Below, one piece after another: positions 1 through 5,940 of a DNA stretch of 7,248 bases. Under the pieces are notes generated by a model. That model saw only the letters and a program-made list of their open reading frames with translations, ran no database searches and was not told the DNA's origin. Both the position numbers and the translations under genes were made by a program. Each line of letters begins with the position of its first letter. Positions within the stretch are counted from its first letter, which is position 1. The DNA comes from Planctomycetaceae bacterium (lineage in GTDB: Bacteria; Planctomycetota; Planctomycetia; Pirellulales; Thermoguttaceae). Location: assembly GCA_031266315.1 (NCBI GenBank), contig JAISBG010000712.1, positions 1 to 7,248 of the forward strand. Reading direction: 5' to 3'.

Positions 1-578
1 TAATTCGGATTACCGTAATTCGCGGACGCAATCGTTACAACAAGTTCATTCGGTTGATCAAAATTCAGGAGTTGCGAAACTTCAAATTCCGGTCCGCCAA
101 ACATGCCTTCGTGTTTGCCCAACGCTTTACCGTTAAGCCAGACACGGCTGTAATAATCGAGACCGTCAAAACTTAAAAACGCAAAACCGTTTTTTTCCGG
201 TTTGGAAACAGTGAATGTTTTTTTATAAAACCAAACTTTTTGTTCCGCCCATTTATGTTGTTTGATATTCAGATTTTTGTACGGATCAGGCAATTTTCCC
301 GCTTTGAATAACGCAACAGGAACACTGGTCGGATGTTCGACATTGATCCAATCTTGAACCGTTTCGAGATCGCTCAGATTTTTGTTTGAATTATCACGCC
401 AACCGAGTTGCCAGTTTTCGCTCAAGTCAAGATGTTGCGAACCGGTTCTCGGCGTAACGGTATAAATGTTCGTAATTTGTTCGGCGTCAACCGTTGGCTG
501 CGGTTGTTGCGAAAATAATGTTGCACAAAAATAAGCAACTACTGTTAAAACTAATAAGTGTAATAACGTTTTTTTCAT
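1..578 (-). CDS. Glycoside hydrolase family 2 protein, secreted, N-terminal part (3' end off window)
   Basis: This open frame starts with ATG at 578 and is still open at base 1, giving 192 residues of a longer protein. Residues 1-23 (MKKTLLHLLVLTVVAYFCAT...) look like a Sec signal peptide, so the enzyme is probably exported. Residues about 50-185 resemble the GH2 N-terminal sugar-binding jelly roll. They show an LPDPYKNLN segment (96-104), W-F-Y-K-K-T-F (116-122), FDGLDYYSRVWLNGKALGKHEGMF (137-160) and a closing NELVVTI. The PDPY..LN..KW spacing is closest to beta-mannosidase or exo-glucosaminidase-like members, which hydrolyse terminal beta-linked sugars, but the catalytic TIM barrel lies outside the window, so substrate is not assignable. 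The start is supported by a GAGG Shine-Dalgarno at 584-587, five bases upstream. The 286-bp upstream gap has candidate operators. Family assignment is firm; specificity is a guess. Confidence 0.85.
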   Translation of the reverse strand, partial: MKKTLLHLLVLTVVAYFCATLFSQQPQPTVDAEQITNIYTVTPRTGSQHLDLSENWQLGWRDNSNKNLSDLETVQDWINVEHPTSVPVALFKAGKLPDPYKNLNIKQHKWAEQKVWFYKKTFTVSKPEKNGFAFLSFDGLDYYSRVWLNGKALGKHEGMFGGPEFEVSQLLNFDQPNELVVTIASANYGNPN

Positions 579-683
579 TAGTACCTCACTTGGGGTTAGG
601 GATAAAGACCGGATTTCTACAAAGCCCTTTTAAAATTCACGTCGCTGAACACGGAAGCGCAGCAACGCGGAGCGGTTATTCAA

Positions 684-717
684 GGGCGAAGCCTACCGCC
701 CATACCGGCTACGGTAT
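684..717. repeat. Two adjacent small hairpins in the GH2 5' leader region
   Basis: GGGCG (684-688) can pair with CGCCC (697-701) around an 8-nt loop, and ATACCG (702-707) with CGGTAT (712-717) around a GCTA loop. They lie directly side by side, about 105-140 nt upstream of the GH2 start codon. This stretch (640-720) is noticeably more GC-rich than the AT-rich DNA around it, which suggests a remnant of a dispersed intergenic repeat or a structured 5' UTR. No similarity to a known riboswitch is recognised. The pairing is read from the sequence; any function is inference. Confidence 0.35.
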
Positions 718-740
718 CAAATATTCGGCAACAGGTTTAT

Positions 741-769
741 TTAGTGTTTCGCGATGTTACACTAACATC
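741..769. promoter_or_regulatory. Perfect 17-bp palindrome with an overlapping alternative inverted repeat
   Basis: GATGTTA (753-759) and TAACATC (763-769) form a perfect 7-bp inverted repeat around CAC. TTAGTG (741-746) is also perfectly complementary to CACTAA (760-765), which overlaps the first repeat, so two mutually exclusive pairings exist. The site lies in the gap upstream of the GH2 gene, which makes an operator or a structured leader possible. No known regulator is recognised. Confidence 0.35.
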
Positions 770-784
770 TAATACTTTCGATTC

Positions 785-845
785 GTAACCGTTCACACAA
801 ATAAACAAAAAAAGTAACATTTAGTAAATTTGCGTAAACGATTAC
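785..845. promoter_or_regulatory. Pair of LacI-family operator-like sites upstream of the GH2 gene
   Basis: GTAACCGTTCAC (785-796) and GTAAACGATTAC (834-845) both fit the LacI-family pattern of two GTAA-like half sites around a central CG, as in GTAANCGNTTAC. The first has one departure in its right half; the second fits fully. Their centres are 49 bp apart, which would suit binding by two dimers. LacI-family repressors commonly control sugar-hydrolase genes, which fits the GH2 gene downstream on the minus strand. No regulator gene is visible in the window, and short AT-rich matches can occur by chance, so this is tentative. Confidence 0.35.
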
Positions 846-864
846 AAAACAATAATTGACAAAA

Positions 865-2091
865 TTATGGTACTTCAACGGCGACTCCATCGGAAACATG
901 CGATAAAGCACGGAGAAGATTCAATGCTGTTGTTACATTCGGAGTCCGTACCGAACCGTCACCCATGACAAATTGACAAATTCCCGGATGATAACTACCA
1001 AACGCCATTTGACGAAACGGCGAATGAAGCGGAACATGTGAAGGTATATTGTCTTCTGCAAAATCTTCTGGTCGCCAAATCGGATTGATTTGTTCTGTTT
1101 TGAGTGATCCGGCACCAGCATCGTATTCTTCCCAATAAACCATTGCCCGCGCACCAGAGCATAGTTGCCGTGTATCAGTTTTCAAATAACCGCAATCACC
1201 CATATTTCGTGTACTGTTGGCATCTGTACCGGAATAAGAAGTATTGGGACATTTACCAACTCGATTGGTTGGAATATGTTTTTCTCCAATGAAAAATTGG
1301 TTACTTAAACCATCATTGACTCGAGCAAACGTATCTCGCGGTTGCCAACTAAGTTTTGTTCCGTTAACAGAACAGATCGCTGCCCTAAACGGTCCGAAAT
1401 AAATTTCATTGTTGTTATAAAGACTCCACCAATCGTTCTTCTTCTCATTTGTAGTAACAAAAAGTGCGGCGTAATCACCAAGTGGTCCGGCAGAATTAGC
1501 ATTGTTGTCAGTCTCGTTACCTGCAGTGTTATCATTTTTCTGTACACCTGAACGGCGGGTTGGACACACATACGTTTTAAAAGTTGCAAAACCGTTTCGT
1601 TGATCATCTGTTAAATTGTTGTTCCACCATTCATTGGAAACGACATAACCCGGATACGATGTTCCGCTTGGATTAACATACGGTTCTGTGGCAATCAGTT
1701 GATACAAACTTTGTTGTTCAAGGAACGGGTAAAGTAATCCCAGCGTTCCTACACGATTACCATTGTACAGTCCCGCTGGAACGATTCCGTTGTAGGTATC
1801 GTGAAAGTTGTGGATACCAATCCCTATTTGTTTCAGGTGATTGGAACATTGTGAACGCCTTGCCGCCTCGCGGGCGGCTTGAACAGCCGGAAGCAACAAC
1901 GCAATCAATACGCCAATGATTGCAATGACAACCAGCAACTCAACAAGTGTAAAACCTAACCGTAAAGAGTAAATCTGTTTTAAGAGTTGTTCAAAAGTAT
2001 ATTCGGGAAAACATGCAAAAGTTTCCCCGCTTTCCCCTTTTAACTCTTTATCACAGTTACCCCCCCCCCCCCCATTCCCCAAATTGTACAA
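865..2091 (-). CDS. DUF1559 family pseudopilin-like protein (prepilin-type N-terminus, H-X9-DG C-terminus), candidate phase-variable
   Basis: In the frame as sequenced, the longest reading uses a TTG at 2091 and gives 408 residues. Residues 46-70 carry the type IV prepilin cleavage and methylation motif G|FTLVE with the following hydrophobic helix, then [22 protein letters not shown], the hallmark of planctomycete DUF1559 proteins. His368 and Asp378-Gly379 give the H-X9-DG motif. Such proteins are processed like pseudopilins and anchored or exported; their exact role is unknown. The leader before the cleavage glycine is about 45 residues, longer than usual, and includes five glycines encoded by a 14-G run. 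TTG at 2091 has no good Shine-Dalgarno. An ATG at 2105 does, but is one frame off at 14 G and in frame at 12 or 15 G. No ATG, GTG or TTG lies in frame between the tract and GFTLVE. Family is certain; the true start and ON/OFF state are not. Confidence 0.9.
   Translation of the reverse strand: MYNLGNGGGGGNCDKELKGESGETFACFPEYTFEQLLKQIYSLRLGFTLVELLVVIAIIGVLIALLLPAVQAAREAARRSQCSNHLKQIGIGIHNFHDTYNGIVPAGLYNGNRVGTLGLLYPFLEQQSLYQLIATEPYVNPSGTSYPGYVVSNEWWNNNLTDDQRNGFATFKTYVCPTRRSGVQKNDNTAGNETDNNANSAGPLGDYAALFVTTNEKKNDWWSLYNNNEIYFGPFRAAICSVNGTKLSWQPRDTFARVNDGLSNQFFIGEKHIPTNRVGKCPNTSYSGTDANSTRNMGDCGYLKTDTRQLCSGARAMVYWEEYDAGAGSLKTEQINPIWRPEDFAEDNIPSHVPLHSPFRQMAFGSYHPGICQFVMGDGSVRTPNVTTALNLLRALSHVSDGVAVEVP
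2060..2073 (-). repeat. Homopolymer tract of 14 G (coding strand) near the 5' end of the DUF1559 gene
   Basis: Fourteen uninterrupted C on the plus strand read as G14 in the DUF1559 gene, encoding Gly7-Gly11 in the TTG frame. It is the only long homopolymer of this kind in an otherwise AT-rich region. Long poly-G runs are classic slipped-strand hotspots. From the ATG at 2105, 14 G gives a 21-residue peptide ending at a TAA, 13 G stops right after the tract, and 12 or 15 G opens the full pseudopilin frame. Either biological length variation or an assembly miscount could explain the present value. Confidence 0.85.
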
Positions 2092-2102
2092 ACAGTCTTT
2101 TT

Positions 2103-2120
2103 CATGATAGAATCCCTTTC
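2103..2120 (-). promoter_or_regulatory. Ribosome binding site and ATG that probably start the DUF1559 gene
   Basis: GAAAGGG (2120-2114 on the minus strand) lies eight bases upstream of ATG at 2105-2103. The codons that follow read [15 protein letters not shown], an ordinary bacterial start. This is a much better initiation site than the TTG at 2091, but it is in frame with the pseudopilin only if the G tract is 12 or 15 bases long. It is therefore central to the phase-variation reading. Confidence 0.55.
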
Positions 2121-2138
2121 ATAAAAAAATTGATAAAT

Positions 2139-2174
2139 TAAAAATGTCCCGAAAGTTTCAACATTGACCTTCGG
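2139..2174 (-). terminator. Weak candidate Rho-independent terminator after the RraA-like gene
   Basis: On the minus strand CCGAAGG (2174-2168) can pair with CTTTCGG (2155-2149), seven pairs including one G-U, around a 12-nt loop. A T-rich stretch (TTTTTAATTT) begins four bases later. It lies about 50 bp beyond the stop codon of the gene ending at 2223 and before the DUF1559 start. The large loop and the gap before the T run make it weak. Confidence 0.3.
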
Positions 2175-2222
2175 CAAACATTGCGTAACTTCATAAAATC
2201 AAACGAGTTAAAAACACACAAG

Positions 2223-2966
2223 TTAAAAATAACCGCCTCGATCATGAACTTCTTCCGGCGATAAACCGGCATCAATCCATTCTTTAAATTCGCCTTCGTT
2301 GGTTTCGATTGTTTCGGCGCGTTCCAGCACCGGAATAATTAGTTTGCGCGGAATAACAATCGCTCCGTCAATGTCGGCAAAAATCAAATCACCCGGTTTG
2401 ATGAGTACAGTACCCACCGTAATGGGAACCTGATAACCGGTAATTTTTGCACGTGAAAGTGAACCGTTTGAAATACGGTAACGGTACCAAATCGGAAATT
2501 TTTGCGACAAAATATCGTTGGTGTCACGGATTCCGCCGTCAATCACCGCTCCGCGAATTCCTTGTTTTTTCGACATTTTGGTCATAACACCGCCCCAGTG
2601 TGAGGCGTAATCAATTCCATTGGCATTCCAAACGCAGACCATGTTCGGACGAAGTTCGTCGAGCATTTTGACTCGCAATTCCAGTTCGCCTTCGAGACTT
2701 GGGTCGGCGTTGGAACGAATCGTAAAAGCAAAACCGGCAAGCACCATTTCGTCACGCAATGGACGAATCTCTGCCGGAAGAGCCTGATTTGTTAGGCAGT
2801 TTTCCCGCAAAACATCGTTAACACAACCGGTGTAAAGTTTTTCATATCGGGCAATTATTTCTGTTTCAGAAACAGGAAGTTCAACTTTCTCAATATCATC
2901 ACGCAACTGACGCAATTTCAGAAGGTGCATTTTATCAGGTCGGGATTTCGCTGTTCGAACAGACAT
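2223..2966 (-). CDS. RraA-like / 4-hydroxy-4-methyl-2-oxoglutarate (HMG) aldolase family protein
   Basis: This 247-residue protein belongs to the RraA-like fold family, which includes class II HMG/CHA aldolases that release pyruvate with a divalent metal and often also decarboxylate oxaloacetate. The key signature is present: G126, twenty residues, then R147-D148 within GAVIDGGIRD (139-148), the G-X20-R-D motif for pyruvate and metal binding. WGG (124-126), VGTVLIKPGDLIFADIDG (184-201) and the following AIVIP complete the conserved core. Length is slightly above the usual 160-230 residues, from an N-terminal extension of about 40 residues. True RraA (RNase E inhibitor) shares the fold but is shorter, so an aldolase or lyase is more likely. 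It was often annotated in the past as a demethylmenaquinone methyltransferase-like protein. ATG at 2966 has only a weak AAG upstream. A good promoter lies at 3046-3018. The substrate in this organism is unknown. Confidence 0.85.
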   Translation of the reverse strand: MSVRTAKSRPDKMHLLKLRQLRDDIEKVELPVSETEIIARYEKLYTGCVNDVLRENCLTNQALPAEIRPLRDEMVLAGFAFTIRSNADPSLEGELELRVKMLDELRPNMVCVWNANGIDYASHWGGVMTKMSKKQGIRGAVIDGGIRDTNDILSQKFPIWYRYRISNGSLSRAKITGYQVPITVGTVLIKPGDLIFADIDGAIVIPRKLIIPVLERAETIETNEGEFKEWIDAGLSPEEVHDRGGYF

Positions 2967-3017
2967 TTAACTTGCTCAAAAATAAGGATAACGAAACGAG
3001 AAAATAATTATGTTTAA

Positions 3018-3046
3018 ACTTTAATGGCAACTCGCCATTCTGTCAA
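3018..3046 (-). promoter_or_regulatory. Sigma70-type promoter of the RraA-like gene with a palindrome filling its spacer
   Basis: On the minus strand a perfect -35 TTGACA (3046-3041) is followed after exactly 17 bp by TAAAGT (3023-3018; 4 of 6 bases match the -10 consensus). The start of transcription would be near 3011, giving a leader of about 45 nt before ATG at 2966. The spacer and edge of the -10 form a perfect inverted repeat, AATGGC-GAGTT-GCCATT (3039-3023), ideally placed for a repressor to block RNA polymerase. Whether a protein binds it is inference. Confidence 0.5.
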
Positions 3047-3054
3047 CATGAAAA

Positions 3055-3090
3055 TTATGATATATATTAAAATCTTTATGATATATATTA
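3055..3090. repeat. Two perfect 15-bp AT-rich direct repeats phased by 21 bp
   Basis: TTATGATATATATTA occurs at 3055-3069 and again, identically, at 3076-3090, so the offset is 21 bp, two helical turns. They lie just upstream of the candidate -35 of the RraA-like gene, centred about 50 and 72 bp before its predicted transcription start. This is where activator sites usually sit. They could also be an AT-rich UP-like element or a replication slippage product. Confidence 0.5.
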
Positions 3091-3116
3091 TAACGCGAAG
3101 AGTTGCTATAAATATT

Positions 3117-3309
3117 CGACCCAAAGGGTCGGTTAAAGACCGCGAAGTAGCATTAGAGCGTTGCCGGTTGGAATTAACCGGTGCGACCGTTCAACGAAGT
3201 TTTTGATGAATTGCCCACCACTCTTGACATTTTTGAGGTGGGCAACCTTCCGCTGAAAGGTGTGAATTAGATTAACGATGGCAAATGAAGTTGCCTTTCC
3301 CGTTTTGGA
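3117..3309. repeat. Composite intergenic repeat, copy A (hairpin-rich)
   Basis: This gap segment is built of hairpins: CGACCC-AAA-GGGTCG (3117-3131), CCGGTT-GGAATT-AACCGG (3164-3181), TTGCCCACC (3211-3219) with GGTGGGCAA (3237-3245), and GGCAA-N6-TTGCC (3280-3295). Two modules recur at 5721-5879. Module 1 is AACCGGYGCGACC, about 30 nt, then GCCCACC (3176-3219). Module 2 runs from AGGTGGGCAACCTT through TAACGATGGCAAA to TTTTGGA (3236-3309). In this copy module 1 precedes module 2. Module 2 ends next to the stop codon of the radical SAM gene at 3312, so its GGCAA hairpin would lie in that mRNA's 3' end. No transposase is present. It looks like a non-autonomous dispersed repeat. Confidence 0.65.
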
Positions 3310-3311
3310 GT

Positions 3312-5516
3312 TTAGATTTCCTTTCGAAATGCGGCGATGGAAAACCGGCTGGAAAGGTACAACTCAATAATCACCAACCAAGGACGCTGCATCAGCACAA
3401 CCGCACAACGTACAAACCGTCGGCGTTTTAAGTTGTCTAAAGCGTTTGTTCGCCACAGGTTAGCACGCCGCCGCAACCGAACACAACCACAGGAAATTTC
3501 TTCATATCGCGCCAGTAATTTTTCACGAACAAATTGATCCGTTTTGTAAAGAAGTGAGGGATCAGCCGGATTCTTATCTAGTTCCGTAAGGCAACTTTCT
3601 ATTTCACCGGCAACTATTTCCAAATCACGGGCTTTGCGTTTTTCGTGAGGATTCATTGTTGACGCCAACGTTCCGCTAATACTACGGAGTCGGTGGGCTG
3701 TTGTGGAAAGCGTATTGCGGATTTCCTGCACCGCATCGTCGTATCGACCACTCCAGTTACATTCCGCCACCCGTTGTTGCAGCGAATTCCAGCGCAGTTT
3801 CAACTGCGCTAACGGCGACCAATGTCGGAGCCGGATAAAACGACGCGATAAAGCAATTTGGGGTAACTCCATTACTTCTTGTTTGGCAAGCACTTCGGTT
3901 TCCGGTTCCTTGCCGGGAACGTAATTTCGTGTCAGAAACCAAATTTCCTGAAACTCAAAAAATAATTTGATGTACGAACCACTGTCAAGCACAAAATCTT
4001 TAAGCCAACGCCAACCAAAACGGAAAATATTTTCCGTCGGCATTCCGGGACGACGATCTAACCGATCTTTCTGACGGAAAAAACCGGTCATCATGGGATG
4101 TGTTCCCGAAAGCACGCCGGAATAACGATACCAAATCAAATTCCAGAACATCAGCCAATAATGTTCTCTCGGCAAACGCCGTAAAATATTAGTACAATGT
4201 TCTTTCGTGTAAAATTCACTGTAAGCAAGTTGGGCGGCGGCTTTCCATTCACCCGGCTTCATTTTCGGGTGCGGAAACGTTTCATGGAACGAATCGTATT
4301 TATTCAAATCGGGATCAATCGGGTCGCCGCGCCGAACCATTTCGAGGTGATCCACCGAACCGGGAAGCGGTGTCATCATAAAAAACGACGCCAAATCAAC
4401 TCCCACATGGTCGCGAAGGAAAACTACATCACGCCGAACCGATTCGAGTGTATCGTTTGGGAAACCAATAATGTATCCAACATGAACAATAATACCAATT
4501 TCCTGCCAACAATGAACCATCTCACGGTATTGATCGACATGATTCTGAGTTTTTCCTGCCGCCGCAATATTTTCGGGATTGACACTTTCCATTCCGATAA
4601 AAACCATTCGACATCCGGCACGTTTGGCTTTATCCACAAAGTTGCGGATTTTACTGGCTTGCGTGTCGATTTGCATCATAAAACTGACGGGTTTTCCTTC
4701 GTCCGCCATTTCGGCAAGACTATCGAAAATAGTTTCCCAATGAGAACTTCGGGCGAAATTATCATCGGTAAAAAAGAAATTCGTAACTCCCTTTTCGTAA
4801 TTACTCCGAACTGTTGCGAGAACAGCTTCCGAAGACCGGCAACGCATTTTGCGTCCCTGAATATTGATAACGGTACAAAAAGTACAGCCGTAAGGACAAC
4901 CGCGTGAAGAGTCAATAGTTGCCCATTTTGCGCCGAAGTGATCAATATATCCCGGATCAGCCTGTGGCGGCGGAGATTGGGACAAATCGGGGGCTTTGGG
5001 AAATCGGTAAATTGGTTTCAGTGTTCCCTGCACGGCGTCATTAAAAACATTTTCCATCACACCGGGAGTTTCGGCTTCTCCGGCGATAAGACTGACACCG
5101 TGATTGATGAGATGTTGTAATTCCGGCGAAGGTTCTTCAAACAACGCAAGAACGCCCGTAACATGAAAACCGCCAATCATCACGTCAACACCAAGATTCC
5201 GAAACCGAAGAGCAATATCAGACGCACGAGGAAACTGATTCGACTGAACACCAACAATTCCAACAACGACACGGGTTTCAGGATCATCATTCCGGGCGGC
5301 AAGTTTTTCAAAAGGAATCCGCTGAACATTATCATCGTAGGATTCCAAAGAAATCTCGATATTGGGAAGCGGTTGTGATGTGATCATTGCGATTGTCAAA
5401 CTTTTAAGAACCGCAAGCGAATTGGAAGGCACCACGCCTTTAATCCAACGCTGAACATATCCATCATCATCATACCGTGAAGGAACAATATACACGATTG
5501 ACAGTTTCTTAACCAT
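3312..5516 (-). CDS. B12-binding domain radical SAM protein with a helical C-terminal extension
   Basis: Starting at ATG 5516 this is a 734-residue protein. Residues about 5-170 form a Rossmann-like cobalamin-binding region with the GGFHVTG segment near 115-121 typical of B12-type radical SAM enzymes. No classical DxHxxG cobalamin-His motif is seen, as in many relatives. Cys207, Cys211 and Cys214 (CPYGCTFC) bind the [4Fe-4S] cluster that cleaves S-adenosylmethionine. Supporting motifs are FFFTDDNF (247-254), MVFIGMESVN (304-313) and GYIIGFPNDT (347-356). Such enzymes catalyse methylations or rearrangements on unactivated carbons. From about residue 535 the protein continues as a basic, helix-rich tail with an SCGC cluster (675-678), which I do not recognise. 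The same frame could extend to TTG at 5594, but that codon coincides with a likely -35 element, so ATG 5516 is preferred, although no clear Shine-Dalgarno precedes it. Substrate unknown; neighbours give no hint. Confidence 0.85.
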   Translation of the reverse strand: MVKKLSIVYIVPSRYDDDGYVQRWIKGVVPSNSLAVLKSLTIAMITSQPLPNIEISLESYDDNVQRIPFEKLAARNDDPETRVVVGIVGVQSNQFPRASDIALRFRNLGVDVMIGGFHVTGVLALFEEPSPELQHLINHGVSLIAGEAETPGVMENVFNDAVQGTLKPIYRFPKAPDLSQSPPPQADPGYIDHFGAKWATIDSSRGCPYGCTFCTVINIQGRKMRCRSSEAVLATVRSNYEKGVTNFFFTDDNFARSSHWETIFDSLAEMADEGKPVSFMMQIDTQASKIRNFVDKAKRAGCRMVFIGMESVNPENIAAAGKTQNHVDQYREMVHCWQEIGIIVHVGYIIGFPNDTLESVRRDVVFLRDHVGVDLASFFMMTPLPGSVDHLEMVRRGDPIDPDLNKYDSFHETFPHPKMKPGEWKAAAQLAYSEFYTKEHCTNILRRLPREHYWLMFWNLIWYRYSGVLSGTHPMMTGFFRQKDRLDRRPGMPTENIFRFGWRWLKDFVLDSGSYIKLFFEFQEIWFLTRNYVPGKEPETEVLAKQEVMELPQIALSRRFIRLRHWSPLAQLKLRWNSLQQRVAECNWSGRYDDAVQEIRNTLSTTAHRLRSISGTLASTMNPHEKRKARDLEIVAGEIESCLTELDKNPADPSLLYKTDQFVREKLLARYEEISCGCVRLRRRANLWRTNALDNLKRRRFVRCAVVLMQRPWLVIIELYLSSRFSIAAFRKEI

Positions 5517-5565
5517 TTGTATTTTTGCCGAAAACGAGGAAACATCTAACAAACAACTTGGAATT

Positions 5566-5594
5566 ATTATACGCACACAATCAAATCTCGACAA
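5566..5594 (-). promoter_or_regulatory. Candidate sigma70-type promoter of the radical SAM gene
   Basis: On the minus strand TTGTCG (5594-5589) is followed after 17 bp by a perfect TATAAT (5571-5566). Transcription would begin near 5559, leaving a leader of about 43 nt before ATG 5516. A second TATAAT (5626-5621) lies further upstream next to a 12-bp duplication, with a poorer -35 (TTCAAA at 16 bp spacing). The pair of -10 boxes may be two promoters or one functional and one chance match. Confidence 0.45.
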
Positions 5595-5621
5595 GACGGA
5601 TTTCTATAAATTGTGATCTTA

Positions 5622-5645
5622 TTATAATCCTTTTTATAATCCTTT
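5622..5645. repeat. Perfect tandem duplication of a 12-bp unit
   Basis: TTATAATCCTTT occurs twice back to back (5622-5633 and 5634-5645). Read on the minus strand each unit is AAAGGATTATAA, and the downstream one runs into a TATAAT box at 5626-5621. It lies upstream of the radical SAM gene. It may be a recent slippage event that duplicated part of a promoter, or a pair of regulator sites. Confidence 0.6.
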
Positions 5646-5690
5646 GAACCTTAGAAAATTCGTTTTTTGTAAGAATGTGCGGCAAATAAG

Positions 5691-5879
5691 AGGTAGGCAA
5701 CCACAAGGTGAGTGACCATAAGGTGGGCAACCTTTTGCTAAAAGGTTGCGTCGGCGTTAGCCGACTGTGAATCAGAGTAACGATGGCAAATTGTGTTGCC
5801 TTCCATTTTGGAATCAATGACGACTCAACCGGCGCGACCCTTTTAGCAAATAGCGAAAAGATCGCCCACCTCTTTTCGC
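5691..5879. repeat. Composite intergenic repeat, copy B, with tandem 15-bp units and extra hairpin
   Basis: The left end has three degenerate 15-bp units: AGGTAGGCAACCACA (5691-5705), AGGTGAGTGACCATA (5706-5720) and AGGTGGGCAACCTTT (5721-5735). Next is a perfect 10-bp hairpin (5727-5736 with 5740-5749, GCT loop), then GTCGGC-GTTA-GCCGAC (5750-5765). This second hairpin lies within a 20-nt block absent from copy A. Module 2 continues through TGTGAATCAGAGTAACGATG and a GGCAA-N6-TTGCC hairpin (5785-5800) to TTTTGGA (5812). Module 1 follows (5827-5871, ending GCCCACCT). A perfect stem GCGAAAAG/CTTTTCGC (5853-5860, 5872-5879) closes the element and may end transcription of the gene that stops at 5941. 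AGGTGGGC at 5721 and GCCCACCT at 5864 form terminal inverted repeats. It lacks any coding capacity and obvious target-site duplication. Confidence 0.65.
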
Positions 5880-5940
5880 GTTTAAAATGAACTTTTCAAT
5901 GCTTGGATTCCTAATACGGGAGAATCAGGAAAATTGGTAA

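Noticed and set aside
494..772. A 92-codon open frame on the plus strand
   Set aside because: It overlaps the signal peptide region of the GH2 gene and the hairpin-rich gap, and shows no plausible domain or ribosome site.
2102..2122. A six-codon upstream ORF (MKGILS) whose TGA overlaps ATG 2105
   Set aside because: It has no Shine-Dalgarno of its own, and its codons are simply the ribosome site of the next ATG; translational coupling is possible but unsupported.
3024..3206. A 60-codon open frame on the plus strand ending ALERCRLELTGATVQRSF
   Set aside because: It runs through the promoter, AT-rich direct repeats and hairpins of copy A. The only part with ordinary composition falls in the repeat module, so it is better explained as repeat DNA.
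4197..4907. A 236-codon open frame on the plus strand
   Set aside because: It is fully antisense to the core of the radical SAM gene, whose CxxxCxxC and GFP motifs are on the minus strand. Its translation has no recognisable domain.
5691..5735. Possible CRISPR-like array
   Set aside because: Only three degenerate 15-bp units with no spacers between them, and no cas genes nearby.
5581..5817. A 78-codon open frame on the minus strand between the transporter and the radical SAM gene
   Set aside because: It is made almost entirely of copy B repeat and promoter sequence; no domain or supporting ribosome site.
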